From: Candidatus Binatia bacterium
GTDB lineage: Bacteria; Desulfobacterota; Binatia; Bin18
Direction: 5' to 3'
Assembly (NCBI GenBank): GCA_022824615.1
Contig: JAJDZM010000137.1
Span: 1-42,643 of the forward strand
DNA length: 42,643 nt
Shown here: one piece after another, positions 32,056-40,275 of the stretch
How positions within the stretch are numbered: position 1 is the stretch's first letter
Layout of the letters: each line of letters starts with the position of its first letter
Made by a program: the position numbers and the translations under genes
Notes under the pieces: model-generated
Seen by the model: only the letters and a program-made list of their open reading frames with translations
The model's database searches: none
Told to the model about the DNA's origin: nothing

Positions 32056-34575
32056 GTGATGCAGTCAGCTTTCGCCGAAATTGCTGATTTCTACCGCATC
32101 GACGCTTCCTTAAAACTCGACCCCAAGAAACGGTCGGGCCTTGGCCAATACATGACTCCGGTCTCTATTGGCCGTTTCATGGCGAGTTTATTCGACGCTG
32201 TTTCCGGCGAAGTGCGCCTGCTCGATCCCGGAGCGGGAGTCGGTTCCCTGTCCGCTGCCTTTATCGAGCGGTGTTCATACGAAACCGAGAAGCCTCGATC
32301 CGTCTCGCTGGATTGCTATGAAATCGAACCTGTTTTAAGCGACCATCTCGAATCGACCCTGAAGGAGGCTGAAATTCAGGGCCGGGCGACCGGGATCGAT
32401 GTGACCGGGACGATCCATACGGACGACTTTATCCTGTCCTCTGCGCATGGATCACAGGCAGATTTGTTCCAGAACGCCGAGTCAGAGAACGAGCCGTTTA
32501 CGCACGTCATCATGAATCCGCCGTACAAGAAGATTCATTCCGCATCGGCTCATAGATCAGCGCTCCGTCGTTTGGGCATGGAAACGTCAAACCTCTACAC
32601 CGGATTTATGTTTCTCGCCGCTCTGTGTCTCTCTGAGGGCGGCGAAATGGTCGCTATCGTACCCCGCTCATTTTGTAACGGGCCGTACTTCAAACCGTTT
32701 CGAGAGCAGTTCTTCTCACTGATGAACTTGCGGCATATCCACGTTTTCGAGAAACGCGATTCTGCCTTTGAGGATGATGAGGTGCTGCAGGAAAACATCA
32801 TCCTTCATGCGGTGAAGGGAATCGCAAACTCGAAAGTTCGGATCACGACAAGCAGAGGCGGGGCTTTCGCGTTCGATCCCGAATTTCAGGAGTACGTCGG
32901 AGAGGACATGACGCAGCGGATTGTCGATTCCGCGTCGATTATTCGGCCTCGTGACCCTGACAAGGTTGTGCATATCGCTTCGACCGAGTTTGAACAGGGA
33001 ATCGTCAATCGGATGGCCCATTTTACGGCATCGCTCAGTGACTTGGGTCTGGAGGTCTCGACTGGTCCGGTAGTCGATTTTCGGCTGTGTCAGGATTTGC
33101 GTGCTGAGCCGGGCAAAGGCACTGTGCCGCTTCTGTACGCTACGCATTTCCAGGCAGGCAGGCTGGAATGGCCAAAGACGATGAAGAAGCCAAACGCCAT
33201 TGCCGTAACGGAGAAAAGTCGCAAGTGGCTCTATCCGAATGAAGGCCACTTCGTCGTTACCCGGCGCTTCACGTCAAAAGAAGAGAAGCAACGCGTCGTT
33301 GCGTCCGTCTACTCATCTGATCTGCCGGGCGAGTTGGTGGGTTTCGAGAACCACCTCAATGTTTTTCATGCCAACCAAAAAGGGGTTTCACCATCCTTGG
33401 CGCATGGTCTGAGTGTGTACCTGAACAGCAGCCTGGTTGATCTCTATTTTCGGCAGTTCAACGGCCATACCCAGGTGAACGCTGCGGATTTACGTTCGCT
33501 TCACTATCCAACTCGGGAGATGCTAGAACGCCTCGGGAAAAAGACGAGTAAGACCGCACTCTCCCGGCAGGAGATTGACGATCTTATCGAGGGAGAGCTT
33601 TCACTTATGACAGATGAAGAAAACCCACTCTTGGCGCAACAGAAGATCGAGGAAGCGCTTCAAGTCGTTCGGGCACTGGGGATGCCAAGGGGGCAACAGA
33701 ACGAGCGATCCGCACTCACCCTGTTAGCCCTTCTCAATCTCAAACCAAGTGGTACATGGGGGACCGTGGAAAAACCGTTAATGGGAATTACGCCCATCAT
33801 GGAGTATTGCCGCGAGCACTACGGTCGTGAATATGCCCCGAACACCCGTGAGACTTTCCGACGGCAAACCATGCATCAATTCGTGGAAGCGGGTATCGCT
33901 CTTTACAATCCCGATCAGCCAGACCGACCCGTCAACAGTCCGAAAGCCTGTTACCAGATCAGCACAGAAGCTTTCGCCGTTATTCAGACGTTTGGGACTG
34001 ACGCATGGCAGGCAGCCCTTGGTGAATATCTCGAAGAGCGAGAAACGCTCGCGGCAAAGTGGGCGAAACATCGTGAGATGCAGATGATTCCAGTTCAGGT
34101 AGCCGAGGGTCAGGAGATCAACTTAACCCCTGGCGTTCATTCCGAGTTGATCAAAGACATCATCACCGAGTTTGCTCCGCGCTTCGCTCCGGCTGCCGAG
34201 GTCATTTATGTTGGCGATACCGGGGACAAGATCGGGTATTTTCAGGAACAGCGTCTTGCCGAGTTGGGAGTCACCGTCGATCAGCATGGGAAAATGCCGG
34301 ACGTGGTGCTGTATTTTGGGGAAAAGGATTGGTTGCTGCTGGTTGAATCCGTCACCAGCCACGGTCCCGTCGATGCGAAACGTCACAATGAACTGGACGA
34401 ACTGTTTTCTGAGGCAACGCCCAGTTTAGTCTACGTCACGGCCTTTCCTAATCGCGGCGTCATGGCCCGTTACCTTGGAGAGATTTCTTGGGAAACCGAA
34501 GTCTGGTGTGCGGACGCGCCTACGCACCTCATCCACTTCAACGGCGAACGATTCTTGGGGCCGTATGAGAGGTGA
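32056..34575 (+). CDS. Single-chain type II restriction-modification enzyme: Eco57I-like N6-adenine methylase fused to BsuBI/PstI-type endonuclease
   Basis: 839 aa. The N-terminal half is a methyltransferase: GLGQYMTPVSIGRFMA, the S-adenosylmethionine motif LLDPGAGVGSLSAAF (about residues 55-70) and the catalytic NPPY (about 154). A winged/linker segment follows (about 540-640). The C-terminal about 200 residues match the BsuBI/PstI endonuclease, with a PD-(D/E)XK-like core in MPDVVLYFGEKDWLLLVESV and the conserved TSHGPVDAKRHNEL. One chain would both protect and cut. PstI itself uses two proteins. GTG then ATG start behind GGAGAG; a possible promoter (TTGAAA at 31986, ATTAAA at 32009) is weak. 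Confidence 0.88.
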   Translation: MMQSAFAEIADFYRIDASLKLDPKKRSGLGQYMTPVSIGRFMASLFDAVSGEVRLLDPGAGVGSLSAAFIERCSYETEKPRSVSLDCYEIEPVLSDHLESTLKEAEIQGRATGIDVTGTIHTDDFILSSAHGSQADLFQNAESENEPFTHVIMNPPYKKIHSASAHRSALRRLGMETSNLYTGFMFLAALCLSEGGEMVAIVPRSFCNGPYFKPFREQFFSLMNLRHIHVFEKRDSAFEDDEVLQENIILHAVKGIANSKVRITTSRGGAFAFDPEFQEYVGEDMTQRIVDSASIIRPRDPDKVVHIASTEFEQGIVNRMAHFTASLSDLGLEVSTGPVVDFRLCQDLRAEPGKGTVPLLYATHFQAGRLEWPKTMKKPNAIAVTEKSRKWLYPNEGHFVVTRRFTSKEEKQRVVASVYSSDLPGELVGFENHLNVFHANQKGVSPSLAHGLSVYLNSSLVDLYFRQFNGHTQVNAADLRSLHYPTREMLERLGKKTSKTALSRQEIDDLIEGELSLMTDEENPLLAQQKIEEALQVVRALGMPRGQQNERSALTLLALLNLKPSGTWGTVEKPLMGITPIMEYCREHYGREYAPNTRETFRRQTMHQFVEAGIALYNPDQPDRPVNSPKACYQISTEAFAVIQTFGTDAWQAALGEYLEERETLAAKWAKHREMQMIPVQVAEGQEINLTPGVHSELIKDIITEFAPRFAPAAEVIYVGDTGDKIGYFQEQRLAELGVTVDQHGKMPDVVLYFGEKDWLLLVESVTSHGPVDAKRHNELDELFSEATPSLVYVTAFPNRGVMARYLGEISWETEVWCADAPTHLIHFNGERFLGPYER

Positions 34576-34642
34576 TAGAGACGCCTTGCATGAACGGCTT
34601 CAGGTAGCGACAACAGGGGCGATGACTGAACCGAATACGACA

Positions 34643-34671
34643 TTGCGGGCAGCCAGGGACGCAACTATAAT
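34643..34671 (+). promoter_or_regulatory. Near-consensus sigma-70-type promoter
   Basis: TTGCGG (34643-34648) and a perfect TATAAT (34666-34671) are spaced by exactly 17 bp. Transcription would begin near 34678, 15 bp before the ATG of the 109-aa ORF. It gives that ORF expression independent of the restriction gene upstream. Confidence 0.65.
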
Positions 34672-34692
34672 CGGTGCGAGAGAGAAGCATAC

Positions 34693-35022
34693 ATGACAAC
34701 ATTGAAAAAAGCTGACCACACCCCTAATGGCAAAGCGGGCCAGCCGTCTCCCCGCACCTATATTGTCACCCTCGCTACGAAGGAGGGGAGAAGACGGCTC
34801 AAGGTTGCCGTCAAGCCTCGCCCTGCTCATCTCACGTCCATGAACTTTCAGCACAACAGAAAGCAGCGTTTCAGGTCTGTCCTGAAAGGGGCCGGTTCCA
34901 TTGTCGCGTTAATGCCGAGCCCATCTCCTCTGCTTCGACGTAGCGCGGTTGGTTCATTTGCTGAAACCAATCGGAGAGTCGTCCACACCTGGAACCGGGC
35001 ATTTCAGGCGGCGAAGGAGTAG
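34693..35022 (+). CDS. Small basic hypothetical protein of the restriction island
   Basis: 109 aa, strongly basic (KEGRRRLKVAVKPRP, HNRKQRFRSVLKG), without signal or membrane segment. I do not recognise the family. It has its own promoter at 34643-34671 and follows the restriction-modification gene by 117 bp on the same strand. A GGAG site in its last codons could serve the short following ORF. A regulator or DNA-binding partner of the restriction enzyme is possible by position, but nothing in the sequence proves it. Confidence 0.55.
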   Translation: MTTLKKADHTPNGKAGQPSPRTYIVTLATKEGRRRLKVAVKPRPAHLTSMNFQHNRKQRFRSVLKGAGSIVALMPSPSPLLRRSAVGSFAETNRRVVHTWNRAFQAAKE

Positions 35023-35027
35023 GCTCA

Positions 35028-35132
35028 TTGTCTTCAGAGCAAAAGCCCCCGGCCACCCCTCCGGCCCGCACTTCTGAAGAATACTATGAATCAGGACGCT
35101 ACCGGATTTATGTTCTCGGAAATTCTTGACAA
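35028..35132 (+). pseudogene. Possible truncated gene following the 109-aa ORF
   Basis: A TTG 8 bp after the GGAG in the previous gene's last codons starts a 34-codon frame ending RYRIYVLGNS. The first half is proline-rich, the second looks like the beginning of a folded domain (TSEEYYESGRYRIYVLG). It runs into the 3' end of the oppositely oriented DUF2971 gene, so it may be the 5' stub of a gene cut off when that AT-rich gene arrived. Weak evidence. Confidence 0.3.
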
Positions 35133-36536
35133 TGGTCGAATCTCACGCTTACGAATATCGCCACTCTCAGGGCTGTAGTAAGCTTGGTAAAAATTAAACT
35201 CAGCCCTGTTATTTTCTCGGCATTTCCTCTCAATGATCTCTATAATCTTCAGCTTGTCTAAGTCTGGTGTATTGATTCCAAAAATAATACCCTTCAGTGA
35301 ATTAAAGTCGTAAGTCAGCGTACGCTGTCTCTTATCGTCCAGATTGCTAATCAGGCTGGTTAGGATCAAACGGATTTCCTGTTCGTATTTCCAATCTTTA
35401 GTTTTGACGGCAATATCGCGATAGAAGTTGTCCCAATAGCTCTTACGCCAAGAATCCTCCTCTCCATCGGGCTCTATATGAGCAGCACATTCACTGGTGT
35501 TCCCATTCTGATCTCTGTACCATGAAGCCATGAGATCGGAGAGCGGTAATACGCCAATGGATCGAAAGAAATCAATTTCACCAGCTTTGTCTTGGTAATT
35601 GATTTCGTAGAAAGGTCTCGGAACAGGTCCCCAACGCTCTCTCCTCCGCTCTCCATCACCGTCATAACCTGTGATTGTGTTCAGGGTAAGATTGTTTCCT
35701 TTATCTGTTACTTCCGTTTCAAAAATTAAGCAGACTCCTTTGTGCCTGTCCCCATAATGCCCCCATACGGATGAATTTTGATAATCCTTCATAAAACAAG
35801 CTGTGTACCATTTGGGATAGAGTAACTGCTCAAGCTGTTTTAAGTAGGTTTTGGGAAAATCGGATGGGGCTATTAATCGATTTTCTCCGAATATGCTCTG
35901 CGCCTCTGAGTAGTGGCTGTATTCGAGGTTAAGATGAGTATCAGCTAGTATATTATTCACTACGTCAAACAGAAAATGACGAAGGGCCTCATCTTCCATT
36001 TTTTGTATCAGTTCAAGTAACTTTCCTCCTTGTAGTCTCTTGAAGTTATCGGGGAGTTTAATCAATGATTGTTCATTTTCGGACAAGATTCCAAACTCGA
36101 CGCACCTTTTCTGTATTTCAAGGAGAGCAGTGGGATGTATTGCTGTGAGATAAAATAATACTTCATCGTATCGAGCAGTACGATTTGTCTTTACTATTTC
36201 AGCAATACATTTATCTAGTTCATGTTTTTCGAAGACTATACCACAAATAGGATCAATGGCTTGGCCTAGCCATACCCTCAGTGTAGAGGTCTGATCGGGC
36301 TCCAATTTGATACTACCGTCTTTGAGTTTGAGTGAAAGATAAGTTTCACTTAACCAAATAATGTAATTCCTGAAAAAATTATCCCAGACAATTTCATCGC
36401 CTTGCCAAAAAACATCTCGAAAACCTTCCATCGGATCATTGAGTTCCTCTGGGTCAGCAAAGTAGATGCTCTGTTTCTCAAGCTCTTGGAATTTATCCAG
36501 CAAGTTTTCAATCTTCCTAAATCGGTAAACATTCAT
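35091..36536 (-). CDS. DUF2971 domain protein
   Basis: About 481 aa from the ATG at 36536; the frame extends to 36626 without a ribosome site. The N-terminal VYRFRKIENLLDKFQELE followed by IYFADPEELNDPMEG is the DUF2971 signature, and the later YKDF-like MKDYQNSSVWGHYGDRHKG (WxHYxxxHxG) is its second conserved block. The function of DUF2971 is unknown, but it recurs beside restriction and other defence genes. The gene is strikingly AT-rich relative to its surroundings, a sign of recent transfer. It is convergent with the small ORFs and ends against the ald gene region. Confidence 0.82.
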   Translation of the reverse strand: MNVYRFRKIENLLDKFQELEKQSIYFADPEELNDPMEGFRDVFWQGDEIVWDNFFRNYIIWLSETYLSLKLKDGSIKLEPDQTSTLRVWLGQAIDPICGIVFEKHELDKCIAEIVKTNRTARYDEVLFYLTAIHPTALLEIQKRCVEFGILSENEQSLIKLPDNFKRLQGGKLLELIQKMEDEALRHFLFDVVNNILADTHLNLEYSHYSEAQSIFGENRLIAPSDFPKTYLKQLEQLLYPKWYTACFMKDYQNSSVWGHYGDRHKGVCLIFETEVTDKGNNLTLNTITGYDGDGERRRERWGPVPRPFYEINYQDKAGEIDFFRSIGVLPLSDLMASWYRDQNGNTSECAAHIEPDGEEDSWRKSYWDNFYRDIAVKTKDWKYEQEIRLILTSLISNLDDKRQRTLTYDFNSLKGIIFGINTPDLDKLKIIEIIERKCRENNRAEFNFYQAYYSPESGDIRKREIRPLSRISENINPVAS

Positions 36537-36628
36537 ATCGGATCTTCTTAAAGTATAGATGAACCTTGGAACGAAGGTATCCCAGGAGTTATGAGGTGGA
36601 GACCATCCGCCATCAGTCAAAACCACGA

Positions 36629-37756
36629 TTATCCCGTATTGGCGAATAGCTTCTCGGTTGTATCGGCGCGGGGCAGGTCGAAGGCGGCGGCTACGCCGGG
36701 GTGGACAACCTGGCCGTTCATGGTGTTCAGCCCGCGTTGCAGGGCGGGATTCTCGCGCAGGGCGGCGGTTACCCCCTTATCGGCTAACTCAAGGGCGTAG
36801 GACAGGGTGACGTTGGTCAGGGCATAGGTCGAGGTGTGGGGCACGATGGCCGGCATGTTGGTGACGCAGTAATGCACCACCTCTTCCTCGCGGTAAATCG
36901 GATCGTGGTGGGTAGTCGGACGTGAGGTTTCGGCGCTGCCGCCCTGGTCGATGGAGATATCAACAAACGCCGCGCCGGCGCGCATATTTCGGAACAGGTC
37001 CCGCGTCAGCAGCCTGGGCGCGCGGGCGCCGGGTACCAGAACCGAACTGATGACCAAGTCGGCAGCCGTCACCTCCTCTTCGATATTGGCCCGGTTGGAC
37101 ATGACGGTAGTGACATGACCCCCAAGGATATCGTGGACGTAGCGCAAGCGCGCCGGATTGATATCCAGAATGCTGACATAAGCCCCCACACCAACGGCTA
37201 CCTGACAGGCATTTGCTCCAGCTATACCGGCACCGAGAATAACCACGTGGCCGGGCTTCACCCCGGATGCGCCACTCAGCAACACGCCCCGGCCTCCATT
37301 ATGGGCCTGGAGACTCCAGGCTCCGACTTGAAAAGCCAGCCGTCCGGCCACCTCGCTCATGGGTGCGAGCAGCGGCAGGGAGCCGTCCTCCAACTGAATG
37401 GTTTCATAACCGAGTGCGGTCACCTGCCGGTCCAGCAGCACTCGGGTGAGTTGTTCTGCTGCGGCGAGATGCAGGTAGGTAAACAGGATGAGGCCGGGAC
37501 GCAGCAGCGGGTACTCGGCAGCCAGGGGCTCTTTGACCTTGAGGATAAGATCGGCCTGCGCCCAGACTTCTTGGGCGGAGCCCTGTATATGCGCTCCGGC
37601 CGCGACATACTGCTCATCAGGAATACTGCTTCCGGCACCGGCCTGGGTTTCAACCACAACGCGGTGACCGTGCGCCACCAGAGCGGCGACGCCACTGGGC
37701 GTGATGGCTACGCGGGTCTCCTCAGCTTTGATTTCCTTGGGAATACCAATCACCAT
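36629..37756 (-). CDS. ald: Alanine dehydrogenase
   Basis: 375 aa from the ATG at 37756, with GGGAG upstream; the frame continues 12 codons further only through a palindromic repeat (reading PVLSPVEGSTR). MVIGIPKEIKAEETRVAITP, the catalytic LKVKEPL, HLAAAEQLT, the NAD-binding VVILGAGIAGANACQVAVG and the end NPALQRGLNTMNGQVVHPGVAAAF all match the L-alanine dehydrogenase family, which deaminates alanine to pyruvate with NAD+. Its 3' end is the boundary of the AT-rich restriction island. It is divergent from folD-gcv. Confidence 0.93.
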   Translation of the reverse strand: MVIGIPKEIKAEETRVAITPSGVAALVAHGHRVVVETQAGAGSSIPDEQYVAAGAHIQGSAQEVWAQADLILKVKEPLAAEYPLLRPGLILFTYLHLAAAEQLTRVLLDRQVTALGYETIQLEDGSLPLLAPMSEVAGRLAFQVGAWSLQAHNGGRGVLLSGASGVKPGHVVILGAGIAGANACQVAVGVGAYVSILDINPARLRYVHDILGGHVTTVMSNRANIEEEVTAADLVISSVLVPGARAPRLLTRDLFRNMRAGAAFVDISIDQGGSAETSRPTTHHDPIYREEEVVHYCVTNMPAIVPHTSTYALTNVTLSYALELADKGVTAALRENPALQRGLNTMNGQVVHPGVAAAFDLPRADTTEKLFANTG

Positions 37757-37764
37757 ACGAGTGC

Positions 37765-37792
37765 TCCCTTCGACCGGGCTCAGGACAGGCAT
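37765..37792. repeat. Dispersed palindromic repeat reading PVLSPVEGSTR
   Basis: TTCGACCGGGCTCAGGACAGG is the core of a short palindromic element commonly seen between genes in many uncultured bacteria; it translates as VLSPVEG on one strand. It lies 9 bp upstream of the ald start codon and is in frame with it, which explains the artefactual N-terminal extension. Confidence 0.5.
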
Positions 37793-37828
37793 GTCTTTGC
37801 TTTACATCGGAGAAGTGCTTCGCGTATC

Positions 37829-37890
37829 TTGACGAAAGAGTAAACGTATCCTCCAATGAGATACAAAGAAGCTGGACACGTTTACTCTTT
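37829..37890. promoter_or_regulatory. Inverted repeat and possible promoter in the ald-folD divergent region
   Basis: AAAGAGTAAACGT (37835-37847) and its perfect complement (37878-37890) form a 13-bp inverted repeat with 30 bp between the arms, extending to 16 of 17 pairs. A TTGACG (37829) with TCCAAT 17 bp later (37852) could be the folD promoter, so the left arm would lie inside the promoter and the right arm in the leader 5 bp before the FolD ATG. That suits a looping repressor or activator controlling both directions. Confidence 0.5.
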
Positions 37891-37895
37891 GTAGC

Positions 37896-38765
37896 ATGGG
37901 TGTGGTACTTGATGGAAAGCAGTATGCGCGAACGGTCCGCCAGGGTCTGAAGGAGCGCATTGCCCGGATTCGGCACCAGCCCGGCCGACAAGACTGGCAG
38001 CCAGGGTTGGCAACGATTCTGATCGGTGAGGACCCGGCCTCGCGCGCCTATGTCAGCACCAAGGAAAAGGCCTGCCGTGAGGTCGGCATTGCTCCGTTCG
38101 GGCATTGCCTGCCGGCGACCGCCTCAGCCGACGAAGTCGTGACGCTCATCGGTCGGCTCAACGCGCGTCCCGATGTCCACGGTATTCTGCTCCAACTTCC
38201 ACTGCCCGACCATTTGGAGCCGGCGTCCCTGATTGAGGCTATCCGGCCGGACAAAGACGTGGATGGGCTCCATCCGGTGAATCAGGGGCGGCTGGTATTA
38301 GGCCAGGATGGGATTCGCCCCTGCACTCCGCTGGGTGTGATGCATCTCATTGATCAAAGCGGTATGGCTATCGAGGGCAAGCGCGCGGTCGTTGTCGGTC
38401 GGAGCAATCTGGTTGGCAAACCGGTCGCCCTGCTGCTGTTGCAGCGCAACGCGACCGTGACGACCTGCCACTCGCAGACGACCAATCTCGCCGACCACAT
38501 ACGCCAGGCCGACCTTGTCGTGACCGCAATCGGACAACAGAACGCCATCAGAGGAGACTGGATAAGAGAAGGGGCAGGTGTCATTGATGTTGGCATCTCG
38601 CGGGGTTCTGATGGGTCGCTGAAAGGGGATGTGGAATTCGCTATTGCCAAGGACCGCGCCGCCTATATTTCTCCCGTCCCAGGCGGGGTCGGACCGCTGA
38701 CTGTTGCTATGCTCTTAGCCAACACTGTCCAGACTGCGGAAAGGCAGACCAACGTTCGGATGTAA
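37896..38765 (+). CDS. folD: Methylene-tetrahydrofolate dehydrogenase/cyclohydrolase
   Basis: 289 aa, bifunctional cytoplasmic enzyme that oxidises methylene-THF and hydrolyses methenyl-THF. The catalytic-lysine segment RAYVSTKEKACREVGI, GILLQLPLPDHLE, the PDKDVDGLHPVNQGRL signature, the NADP motif VVGRSNLVGKP and the end SPVPGGVGPLTVAML are all in place. No ribosome site stands out at the ATG. gcvT follows after 2 bp, so this operon couples glycine cleavage to one-carbon use. Confidence 0.95.
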   Translation: MGVVLDGKQYARTVRQGLKERIARIRHQPGRQDWQPGLATILIGEDPASRAYVSTKEKACREVGIAPFGHCLPATASADEVVTLIGRLNARPDVHGILLQLPLPDHLEPASLIEAIRPDKDVDGLHPVNQGRLVLGQDGIRPCTPLGVMHLIDQSGMAIEGKRAVVVGRSNLVGKPVALLLLQRNATVTTCHSQTTNLADHIRQADLVVTAIGQQNAIRGDWIREGAGVIDVGISRGSDGSLKGDVEFAIAKDRAAYISPVPGGVGPLTVAMLLANTVQTAERQTNVRM

Positions 38766-38767
38766 AT

Positions 38768-39859
38768 ATGGAGGCCAAGCGAACGCCGCTGTATGGGGTG
38801 CATCGTGCCTTGGGTGCGCGCATGATTGAATTCGGTGGCTGGCAGATGCCGGTGCACTATACCGGGATTCTCGCCGAACACCGGGCCGTGCGGACGCAGG
38901 GCGGCCTGTTCGATCTGAGCCACATGGGTGAGATCGAGATAGCTGGTCCTCGGGCGTATGCGGTCTGTCAGGAATTATTCGTCACCGATATTGCCCGCAT
39001 CCGGATTATGCAGGCCCAGTACGCGGTCATGTGTTTTGCCGATGGCGGCATAGTCGACGACGTCATTATCTATCGTCTGGCCGAGGAGCGCTATCTGGTG
39101 TGTGTGAATGCCGCCAATCGCACGACCGACTACGAGTGGATGGCGGAGCACAATCGTGGTCGGGCTGCTCTGATTGACCGGAGTGATGAGTACGCGCTGG
39201 TCGCCCTCCAGGGGCCTCAGGCCCAGGCGGTCCTGTCTCAGCTTGCATCTCACGACCTTTCGGCCATTCGCCGCTATTGGGCAACCCAGGGTGAGGTGGC
39301 CGGGGTGCCGACTCTGCTGGCACGCACCGGCTACACCGGAGAAGATGGTTTCGAGCTGTTTGTCCCGGCTGAGCGGGCCGAACGTGTCTGGCAGGCGTGC
39401 AGCGGGGCAGGAGGTCCGTCGAATCTGACCCCTGTCGGCCTCGGGGCGCGAGATACGCTCCGCCTGGAGGCCGGCTATCTTTTATACGGCAACGATATTG
39501 ATGCCCGGACCACACCGCTGGAGGCCGGTTTGCGGCGTCTCGTCCACTTTGAGGCGGGCTCCTTTGTTGGGTCCGAGGCGTTGCGCAAGCAACAGGCTAA
39601 TGGGATTGAAAAACAACTGGTGGGGATCAAGATGGAAGGCGCGGGTATTCCGCGCCAGGGGTATCCGATTTGGAGTGGAGAGCAGGAGGTCGGGGTGGTG
39701 ACAAGTGGAACCCAGTCTCCCATGCTGGGCGTTGGTATTGCGTTAGGCTATGTTCCTCCGTCGTGTACAGACGCTGGGACACCGCTGGCAGTTGCGATCC
39801 GGAATCGCCACATTCCGGCGACGGTTGTCGAGCCGCCATTTTATCGGAGGAGTAAGTAA
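38768..39859 (+). CDS. gcvT: Glycine cleavage system T protein (aminomethyltransferase)
   Basis: 363 aa. MEAKRTPLYGVHRALGARMIEFGGWQMPVHY (start region), FDLSHMGEIEI, QGPQAQAVL, RTGYTGEDGFELFVP and LGARDTLRLEAGYLLYGND are the standard landmarks. It transfers the methylene group of the lipoyl-bound aminomethyl intermediate to tetrahydrofolate, releasing ammonia. It begins 2 bp after folD and lies 11 bp before gcvH. Confidence 0.95.
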   Translation: MEAKRTPLYGVHRALGARMIEFGGWQMPVHYTGILAEHRAVRTQGGLFDLSHMGEIEIAGPRAYAVCQELFVTDIARIRIMQAQYAVMCFADGGIVDDVIIYRLAEERYLVCVNAANRTTDYEWMAEHNRGRAALIDRSDEYALVALQGPQAQAVLSQLASHDLSAIRRYWATQGEVAGVPTLLARTGYTGEDGFELFVPAERAERVWQACSGAGGPSNLTPVGLGARDTLRLEAGYLLYGNDIDARTTPLEAGLRRLVHFEAGSFVGSEALRKQQANGIEKQLVGIKMEGAGIPRQGYPIWSGEQEVGVVTSGTQSPMLGVGIALGYVPPSCTDAGTPLAVAIRNRHIPATVVEPPFYRRSK

Positions 39860-39870
39860 GGGAGGAGGTT

Positions 39871-40275
39871 ATGGAAGCCCCAAAGGAGTTACGCTACTCA
39901 CAGGAGCATGAGTGGGTCCTGGTTGAGGAGGAGAATCTGGCAACCATCGGCATTACCGATTACGCCCAGGACCAACTCGGGGATGTCGTGTTTGTTGAGT
40001 TGCCCGAGCCGGATGCCCAACTGACACAAGATGAGCCCTTTGGCGTGGTTGAATCGGTCAAGGCCGTATCTGACATCTACGCTCCGGTGAGTGGTACAGT
40101 CAAAGAAGTCAATACTGAGTTGCTGAACACGCCGGAGACGATTAATGAAGATCCGTATGGCGATGCCTGGCTGGTCCAGGTTGAAATGAACGATCCCGAA
40201 GAGCTGGACGCGCTCATGACCGCTGAAGAGTATGAACGCTTTGTTGAAGAAGAACAGGAAGACGCCGATGAGTAG
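39871..40275 (+). CDS. gcvH: Glycine cleavage system H protein (lipoyl carrier)
   Basis: 134 aa. It opens KELRYSQEHEWVLVEEE and carries the lipoylation lysine in GVVESVKAVSDIYAPVSG (about residue 64), followed by VNTELLNTPETINEDPYGDAWL, with an acidic C-terminal tail. It shuttles the aminomethyl group between the P, T and L proteins. GGAGG ribosome site. A repeat-filled spacer separates it from gcvPA. Confidence 0.95.
   Translation: MEAPKELRYSQEHEWVLVEEENLATIGITDYAQDQLGDVVFVELPEPDAQLTQDEPFGVVESVKAVSDIYAPVSGTVKEVNTELLNTPETINEDPYGDAWLVQVEMNDPEELDALMTAEEYERFVEEEQEDADE

Noticed and set aside
38766..38767. Glycine riboswitch ahead of gcvT
   Set aside because: gcvT starts 2 bp after folD, leaving no leader; the folD leader is too short and lacks the paired aptamer layout.
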